Part shown: piece by piece, positions 14,262-20,238 of the stretch
Layout: each line of letters begins with the position of its first letter
Numbering within the stretch: the stretch's first letter is position 1
Origin: an uncultured Balneolaceae bacterium
GTDB lineage: Bacteria; Bacteroidota; Rhodothermia; Balneolales; Balneolaceae
Assembly: GCA_938003885.1 (NCBI GenBank)
Contig: CALKWT010000168.1
Span: 1-20,238, forward strand
Reading direction: 5' to 3'
Length of the DNA: 20,238 nt
The notes under the pieces: model-generated
What the model saw: only the letters and a program-made list of their open reading frames with translations
Databases searched by the model: none
Told to the model about the DNA's origin: nothing
Program-made: the position numbers and the translations under genes

Positions 14262-16739
14262 CTACTTGATGATCACCATCTTTCGGGACTGGAGTTGGCC
14301 ATTCACCTGGAGTCGGTAGAAGTAAAGGCCGCTTGCCAGGTTTTGTGCTGAAAACTCCACCATGTAACTCCCTTCGGACCGGTAACCTTCATCCAAAACA
14401 GCCACCCGTGCACCCGCTATGTTGAAGACACTCAGGTCCACTTCGGCTGGTTCCGCCAGGTGATAACGAATGGTGGTTACCGGATTGAAAGGGTTGGGAT
14501 AGTTCTGGTCCAGTTGAAAACCCGACTCATTATCTTCATCCAGGCCAAAAAGCACTCCTTTTTTCAGATAGATACGGTTGGTGCGGGAGGCGTTACTGCT
14601 CATGTTTTCGTTACTCGCCTGAACCGTCCAATAGGCCTCCAGGGTTTCATCTGTCGAGAGCCCCGCATCTTCGAAAAATTCATTGATGCGCTCATAACTG
14701 AGGCTGTAGTTGTTAACGGAGAGGGAATCCTCCTGAAGAAGCGGCGCGCTATCTTCACCCTTCGAATTGTACAGATAGAAGGTGTAGGTAGTCGTCTGGT
14801 CACCGATCGCCTCCCATTCAAATTCCATGAGGGATTCAGCCAAACCGGTAACCACATATTCAGAATTGTGTTCGGGTTTATTCAGGGCGAACTCTGTAAG
14901 AAAATCATCTGAAAAAACGGGGGTTGCCTGAACGGGATAGGTATAGGCCGATTTGCCATTTTCATTTTCAGCATAGATACGATACCTGTACTGCTGTTTT
15001 CCTACATCTCTGTCTTCAAACCGGTTGTCTGTGCCGTTGGTTCGGCCGATCTCTGTAAATTGATCTGAATTTCCTGCAGCTCTTTCAATGACGACGGGGG
15101 TCGGGGAGAGGGCATAATGGGTCCAGTGCAGAGTGATCTGATTGTGGGTATCTGTGTCGGCCGACAACTCCAGCGGCATGTCGGGAGGTATTCCGTAGGT
15201 GAGCCGCTCTTCAAGCTGTTGACGGTAGAGAGAGGCCGGATTGGGAATTTTGTCACTGTCAGCGATAAAACCCGATGCATGCTCAAAAAGTCCCACGCCA
15301 TTCACATTCGCCCGGTTTCCTATCCCGTAGTTCTGAGCTCCGGGCGGCTTCTGAATGTAGATCTCTGAACCTGCTGCTTCGATATTCCAGGCCACGGAAT
15401 GCACGGCACCCCAGCCGTGTGAGGTGCCCAAACTACCTCTGTTGTAGAGGGAGAGGACATTGTAGTGACGCGGGTTTTCGAAGGTTATGGAGTCGTAAAG
15501 GAGCCCCTGGGACCATTTCTGATGGCCTTCGGATGAGTTTTGAGTCCCGATTGACCTGCTGTTGTAGAAGACGATGCCCGACGCCACACTTGTACCATTC
15601 GATACAAAATCCCGCCGCCCTCCGGAGGCTACAACATTATCAAAAAGGATGTTGTTGGAGAAAAAACCGGTATTAAAGTTATACCTGCGTTCCCCGGTAA
15701 GGGTGGAGTGGGGTTCAAGAGCTCTGGAATTGCGGATGGTGATGTTTCTCGCTGTATCTGTAATGAATCCACTCATCTTAAAATGGATGACCGTCACCCC
15801 ATCTGCCCATCCATTTTCAATTCCGCGAAAGAGCACACCGTTGTCTCCGTGGTTTTCAGAGTTGGCTCCGTTGGTACGGAAAGCGATACGCAGGTTTTCC
15901 ACACCGGAATTTTCCACAAGATGATCGCGGTAAGGCTGATAGACGATCGGCCGGGACAGAGTTAAGTCGAAATGGTTGAAAAGGGGGGCATCCACGGCGA
16001 GCGTATCCCCCCGCACTCCCACGACCTCTCGGTAGTAGTAGATGTCGATATACTCTGATTCCCACCCTTCACTGCTGGCCGTTCCTCCGAACTCGATCGA
16101 ACGAAGCCACTCCTCGGTGCTGAAGTGACGGATCACGACCTGATCCCCCACCTCATACTTGTCTGGTTCCGATACGGTGAACACCCGGGATCCCACAGGC
16201 AGGTATGGAGAGGTGATCTCGGTGGAGGTGTCGGGGCGCCTTCGGTACCAGTTCAGATTCTCACTGCCGATCTCCAGGACCGTTCCTTTCACGGTCATGG
16301 AGACCTCCAGAATGGTGTCGCGGGAGGGGTCCCCCCCGTCACCGGATCCTCTCAAAACGACACCACTTGCTCTGATGAAGAGGTTATTCCGGATGGAGTA
16401 GAGGCCCGGTTCTAACAGCACAGCTCCTCTGAAACCGTTTTCGTCCGGTTTCCGTGAGGAGATTTCGTCGATTGCACGCTGAATGTGAGGGGTATTATCG
16501 CCATCAACCGGCCCGATCGTTTTCCTTACCGGTATCCGGGGTAGGTCCACACCCCCTCCCATATAGCCTGCATGGCTGAAATCGGGAATGCGATTATACT
16601 CGGCATCAGAAAAATAGTGGAGGCGGTTTTGCCGGAGGTCGATGACCGAAGAGCTGTTTTGGGCATAGAGCAGCATATACCCCGGGCAGTATATAGAGGC
16701 AAATAAAACTACTCCCAACAGACACTTTCTGATTACCAT
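14262..16739 (-). CDS. Secreted right-handed beta-helix (pectate-lyase-like) protein with T9SS sorting domain
   Basis: 825 residues on the minus strand. Residues 1-26 form a signal peptide (LLGVVLFASIYCPGYMLLYA, then Q27). Residues about 50-500 look like a right-handed parallel beta-helix of the pectate-lyase superfamily: DFSHAGYMGGGVDLPRIPV, GDNTPHIQRAIDEIS, RGAVLLEPGLYSIRNNLFI, SGVVLRGSGDGG, then repeated short coils with N and G at turns, and SSEGHQKWSQGLLYDSITFEN. Residues about 540-625 form a fibronectin-III-like domain (ITLHWTHYALSPTPVVIERA ... YRYRIYAENENGKSAYTYPV), followed by another beta domain. Residues about 745-825 are a type A T9SS/Por C-terminal sorting domain (NYPNPFNPVTTIRYHL, then LASGLYFYRLQ, KMVIIK). 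The protein should be exported through the type IX system and released or attached at the cell surface. It probably cuts or binds an acidic polysaccharide, but the substrate and the catalytic residues are not clear. It is transcribed alone. Confidence 0.85.
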   Translation of the reverse strand: MVIRKCLLGVVLFASIYCPGYMLLYAQNSSSVIDLRQNRLHYFSDAEYNRIPDFSHAGYMGGGVDLPRIPVRKTIGPVDGDNTPHIQRAIDEISSRKPDENGFRGAVLLEPGLYSIRNNLFIRASGVVLRGSGDGGDPSRDTILEVSMTVKGTVLEIGSENLNWYRRRPDTSTEITSPYLPVGSRVFTVSEPDKYEVGDQVVIRHFSTEEWLRSIEFGGTASSEGWESEYIDIYYYREVVGVRGDTLAVDAPLFNHFDLTLSRPIVYQPYRDHLVENSGVENLRIAFRTNGANSENHGDNGVLFRGIENGWADGVTVIHFKMSGFITDTARNITIRNSRALEPHSTLTGERRYNFNTGFFSNNILFDNVVASGGRRDFVSNGTSVASGIVFYNSRSIGTQNSSEGHQKWSQGLLYDSITFENPRHYNVLSLYNRGSLGTSHGWGAVHSVAWNIEAAGSEIYIQKPPGAQNYGIGNRANVNGVGLFEHASGFIADSDKIPNPASLYRQQLEERLTYGIPPDMPLELSADTDTHNQITLHWTHYALSPTPVVIERAAGNSDQFTEIGRTNGTDNRFEDRDVGKQQYRYRIYAENENGKSAYTYPVQATPVFSDDFLTEFALNKPEHNSEYVVTGLAESLMEFEWEAIGDQTTTYTFYLYNSKGEDSAPLLQEDSLSVNNYSLSYERINEFFEDAGLSTDETLEAYWTVQASNENMSSNASRTNRIYLKKGVLFGLDEDNESGFQLDQNYPNPFNPVTTIRYHLAEPAEVDLSVFNIAGARVAVLDEGYRSEGSYMVEFSAQNLASGLYFYRLQVNGQLQSRKMVIIK

Positions 16740-16769
16740 GACAAACTCTTGTTAATGCTGACTAACCTC

Positions 16770-16784
16770 TTGCATTCATTGCAA
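16770..16784. promoter_or_regulatory. Inverted repeat at the lyase-like gene promoter
   Basis: TTGCA-TTCAT-TGCAA is a perfect 5-base inverted repeat with a 5-base spacer, 31 bases upstream of the lyase-like gene's start (which reads leftward from 16739). The position fits an operator or activator site. The bases TTCATTGCAAA within and after it also occur at 1246-1256, upstream of the Gfo/Idh gene, but a match of this length can arise by chance in 20 kb. Confidence 0.3.
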
Positions 16785-17418
16785 ACTTAAATGGGTACTG
16801 CCTTGCTGAATCGTTGATTGCACACACCAGGCGGCGAACATTGCCGGAAACAGCGCTCATCCGCTATCCGGTGGCCGCTGGCGTAACTCTGTTGCAGAAT
16901 GATTTAAATCCAGTTTCAGGCAACTCACCGGCGACAGATCACCTGCAACGGAAAATAGACCGCAACCCGGGTGGATTAGAAACCTCCGAAGATACTGGCT
17001 GATCAGAAGATAAATAAAAACCATGAACCGGTCGACATATCCGCATCGGATTTTCCAAAAAAATCAGATACAGACATAAATGGCCGGAACTGCACAAAAC
17101 CTTTCCGGGAGCCGGGTGATCATCCGGGATCTTCAGGCTGCCACGCAGCGAGCGGAATTTCCCTTTCTCATGCCGGCATACCTCTTAATTCGTCATAACC
17201 GGATAGAAAGTGTCATCCGTCACTTTTACTCAGACAGATATTTCCGTACCCTTAGGCAGCGATGAGGCAGAGGCTCCGGCTGAAGGCTTTGCAAGAGCAG
17301 CAAGGCACGAATGGTCTCCACCTGAACGCGTCTGTAAAAGCACCCGGGAGTGAAGCGGGAGCGTGGCCTTGCCGGTGGCTTCTGACTATTTGAACACTAT
17401 TTAAAAAGAATTGACTTC
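16785..17418. other. Long intergenic region between divergent genes, no recognised gene
   Basis: The divergent genes at 16739 (leftward) and 17419 (rightward) are 679 bases apart. I find no frame with protein-like composition and no tRNA or transposon end. Two hairpins compete at 17200-17226: CGGAT (17200-17204)/ATCCG (17215-17219) and AAAGTG (17207-17212)/CACTTT (17221-17226). GAAGC (17352-17356) can pair with GCTTC (17378-17382) 37 bases before the tricorn gene. The promoters of both genes must lie here, but I could not assign boxes with confidence. Confidence 0.4.
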
Positions 17419-20142
17419 ATGAGAACATATATTTTGCTGGCATGTCTGATAGGCCTGCCCGTTCTGGCCTATTCACAGGAGAACCCGAACTGGTTGCGTT
17501 ATCCGGCCATTTCGCCGGATGGATCGGCTATTGTATTTACCTATAAAGGAGATCTTTATCGGGTTCCCCCGGAGGGAGGGCAGGCACAGCAGCTGACCTT
17601 CCATGAGGCTCACGATTTTATGCCTGTCTGGAGTAATGACGGAACCAAAATCGCTTTTGCCTCCGACCGGTACGGAAATTTCGATATCTATGTGATGGAT
17701 TCAGACGGAGGGCCGGCTGAGCGACTCACCTACCACTCTTCTGATGAATTTCCCTACTCATTTACTACCGATGACGCCTCCATACTCTTTGGCGGTGTGC
17801 GTCTCGATACGGAACGACACCGGCAGTACCCGACCCCCTCCCAGCCGGAACTTTACAGCGTGCCGGCAACAGGCGGGCGTGTAGATCAGGTGTTTACGAT
17901 TCCTGCGGAGTATGCCCGGGTAAGCCGGGACGGAAAGAAGATCCTCTATCACGATAAAAAAGGAGGGGAGAATGAGTGGAGGAAGCATCAGCGCTCTGCC
18001 ATTACAAGGGATATCTGGCTCTATGATGCAGATTCCAGCGACCACCGGATGATCACTTCTTCTGACTGGGAGAACCGTCAGCCCGTTTTCACTGAAAATG
18101 AGGAAGGTTTCTACTATTTAAGTGAAGAGAGCGGTTCATTCAATGTCCATCGGATGTCGCTGGACGGAGAGCACACTTCTGAGCAGCTGACCCGATTTAC
18201 GGGCCATCCGGTTCGCTTTTTAAGCAGCGGTGGCGGCTTGTTTAATGATACGGCGACCACCGAGATCTACACCATGAGAGAAGGGGAAGCACCGGTCAGG
18301 ACAGAGATTACCATCCGCACCCAGAACATCAGCAATCCCGATAGCTTTATCACCATCAACGGCGGTGTTCAGGAGATGGATATCTCCCCCGATGGCAAAG
18401 AGATCGCCTTTATCGCCCGGGGTGAAGTGTTTGTTACATCTGTCGACGGATCCCTTACAAAACGGATTACCCACACCCCCGAAACGGAAGCATTCGTTCA
18501 GTTTACTCCAGACGGAAACGGAATTGTATATGCAAGTGAAAGGGATGGCCGGTGGAGCATCTATAAGAGTGTGAAAGTGAGGGAGGAGGAGCCTTTCTTC
18601 TATGCATCCACCCTGCTCAGAGAAGAAGTAGTGGTAAGGGATGATCAGGACAACTATCTGCCTGCTTACTCCCCCGATGGGAAAAAACTGGCCTATATTG
18701 CAGGCAGGCGTACCCTTCGTATCCTGGATCTTGAATCGGAAGAGACGGTGGATCTGCTGACGCCGGAGGATCTGTTTCATATGCGGGACGGAGACAAATA
18801 TTTTACATGGAGCCCGGACAGCCAGTGGCTCCTGTTTGGGTGGCCGAAAGTTCTGCACAATAGTGAGGTTCTGCTCCTGGCGGCAGACGGATCACGGCGG
18901 GTTAACCTGACTGAAAGCGGCTATCAGGACAGCTCCCCCAAATGGACCCGTGACGGAAAACAGATGATCTGGTTTGCAAACCGCGACGGCCTGAGGAGTT
19001 ATGCGGCGAGCGGGCGGACGGAGAGAGATGTCTATACTATGTTTTTTACCCGCGATGAGTGGGAAAAGTTTAATATGAGCAAGGAGGAGTACGCTCTGTG
19101 GGAGGAGAGGGAGAAGGCTTTAAAAGAAGAGGAGGAGCAGGATGACTCGAAAGATAAAGAGGATGACGACGCTCCGGAAGAGCTGACATTCGACTGGGAC
19201 CGGATGAAGGATCAGACGGCACGGCTCACCATCCACTCCGGAAGTTTGAGCGATGCCGTTCTCTCGAAAGATGGCAATAAACTCTATTATCTGATACAGT
19301 TTGACGGGACTTACAATATCTGGGAGACGGATTTGAGAACCCGGGATACAAAAGCGGCTGTCCGTGTTGCGGGGCCGGGAAGCCTCAGTTGGGACAAGGA
19401 GATGGAAAATCTCTATCTGCTGAGCCGCGGCCGGGTATACAAAGTCGATCTGAACGGCGGCAGCGCGAGCCCGGTAACCATTGCTGGAGAGATGGCCTAC
19501 GATGAGGAAGAGGAGCGGAGAGTGATGTTCGACCATGTCTATATACGAACGAAAAACATCTTCTATGAGCCTACGTTCCACGGGAACGACTGGGACAGTC
19601 TCTATACAGCTTATCAGAAATATCTGCCGCATCTGGGGAATTCGTATGAGTTTTCCGAGATGATTTCAGAGATGCTCGGTGAGCTTAACGTGAGCCACGC
19701 CGGCGCCCGATACAGCAGATCCATTGAGAATGCGGATGAGACGGCATCGCTGGGTATATTTATGGATTATAATCACAAGGAGGATGGTATTAAAATTACA
19801 GAAGTGATGCGCGGCGGGCCGCTGGACAGATCTTCATTTACCATCGAACCGGGGATGTTGATTAAAAAAATCGACGGGGAAGTGATTTCAGCGGATCGGG
19901 ATGTGGCCCGTTACCTGAACCGGAAAGCCGGTTCGTTTGTACTGCTGGAGATCACGGATGGAGATGGAGGCAACCCGCAGCAGGTTACGGTGAAACCGAT
20001 TTCACCTGCTGAGGAGCGATCACTTCTCTACGAAAGGTTTGTCCGAATGAACGAAAAAGAGGTGGATGAGAGGAGTAACGGAAGGCTGGGGTATGTCCAT
20101 ATCCCGGGAATGGGAGATGGCCCTTACCGGAATGTGATTCAG
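17419..20142 (+). CDS. Tricorn protease homologue (S41 family), 3' part missing
   Basis: Starts at ATG 17419 and stays open to the right edge; the homologous part ends near residue 907. Residues 1-20 form a signal peptide (YILLACLIGLPVLAYS, then Q), so it acts outside the cytoplasm, unlike the archaeal enzyme. Residues about 30-540 form WD40-like/PD40 beta-propeller repeats: ISPDGSAIVFTYKGDLYRV, WSNDGTKIAFASDRYGNFDIYVMD, DISPDGKEIAFIARGEVFV, YSPDGKKLAYIA. An acidic, low-complexity linker (about 570-590, E/D/K rich) and a second propeller follow. The core begins at YEFSEMISEMLGELNVSHAGAR, with His760 matching the tricorn catalytic histidine, then a PDZ domain (about 775-855) and GRLGYVHIPGMGDGPYRNVI. 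The catalytic Ser/Asp and Glu regions are lost, because the sequence turns into unrelated DNA at about 20140. The family degrades peptides to short products; extracytoplasmic homologues are common in Bacteroidota-like genomes. Confidence 0.9.
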
Positions 20143-20238
20143 CCTGCTGTCCCCCGACACGGTGCGCCGGCTGTGCTGGGACTGGAAGCCCGCCGACGAT
20201 CCGGTCGCCGCGATCGACGAGTTCCTGCGCGCCGCCGG
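20141..20238 (+). CDS. Foreign high-GC fragment resembling actinobacterial ribonuclease D, both ends missing
   Basis: From about 20141 the frame shifts relative to the tricorn gene, and the text reads SLLSPDTVRRLCWDWKPADD followed by PVAAIDEFLRAAG to the end of the window. From recall this resembles the C-terminal (HRDC-side) region of actinobacterial ribonuclease D ('L.SPD.VRRLCWDW....EFLR..GARPWQ'). In this frame 30 of 31 third codon positions are G or C, and about 75% of the last 95 bases are G+C, unlike the preceding gene. The fragment is too short for a secure family call, but its foreign character is clear. A sequencing or assembly join is far more likely than a biological gene fusion, since both frames are broken at the junction. 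Confidence 0.65.

Noticed and set aside
18220..18858. Open frame (212 residues) on the minus strand within the tricorn gene.
   Set aside because: Antisense shadow of a propeller region whose plus-strand reading is strongly conserved in style.
1..20238. tRNA, rRNA, CRISPR arrays, insertion sequences, integrase genes and phage genes.
   Set aside because: No T-loop/acceptor patterns, regularly spaced repeats, transposase or integrase motifs were seen on either strand.

Overview
The window looks like a 20.2 kb piece of a Gram-negative, polysaccharide-using bacterium of the Bacteroidota/Balneolota-Rhodothermota type. Evidence: a SusD-type C-terminus at the left edge, a secreted lyase-like protein ending in the Por/T9SS C-terminal sorting domain (NYPNPFNP... 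ending KMVIIK) usual in Balneolota, Rhodothermota and Ignavibacteria, A/T-rich leaders that mostly lack a Shine-Dalgarno sequence, and a tricorn-type protease. The phylum call is from protein style only; there is no rRNA gene.

Layout, left to right. (1) 1-1002: the end of a SusD-like glycan-binding lipoprotein and an exported protein that looks like only the N-terminal domain of a GH31 glycosidase, without its catalytic barrel. (2) 1315-8712: a run of plus-strand sugar genes: a Gfo/Idh/MocA oxidoreductase, an aldose 1-epimerase (galM), a 994-residue lipoprotein fusing a ThuA domain to a PVC-type sugar-dehydrogenase-like propeller and a helical-repeat tail, an azurin-like blue-copper protein, and a ketose 3-epimerase-like TIM barrel. 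Long gaps and terminator-like hairpins suggest several transcription units. (3) 8713-9131: an unusually structured intergenic region with a possible multi-branched RNA fold at 8829-8929. (4) 9132-12789: a MacA-like adaptor and two tandem MacB/FtsX-type permeases, with no ATPase gene. (5) 12897-14200: a possible 37-residue ORF and an outer-membrane beta-barrel protein. (6) 14262-16739, minus strand: a secreted right-handed beta-helix (pectate-lyase-like) protein with a T9SS signal. (7) 17419 to about 20140: a tricorn protease homologue cut off before its catalytic serine region.

The last 95-98 bases do not belong with the rest. They switch abruptly to about 75% G+C, and in a different frame they read as a peptide resembling the C-terminal part of an actinobacterial ribonuclease D. 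The best reading is an assembly chimera or contaminant join at about 20140.

How the genes may work together: external glycan is bound and cut (SusD, beta-helix lyase), sugars are taken up, and anomers, epimers and keto-sugars are interconverted by GalM, the 3-epimerase and the Gfo/Idh enzyme. The ThuA/dehydrogenase lipoprotein has a single cysteine and therefore no c-type haem domain; the neighbouring cupredoxin could be its electron acceptor. This is a hypothesis. I did not find a clearly new defence, mobile or RNA-guided system. The best leads are the dehydrogenase-cupredoxin pair, the structured gap at 8829-8929, the ATPase-less ABC exporter cluster and the chimeric end.
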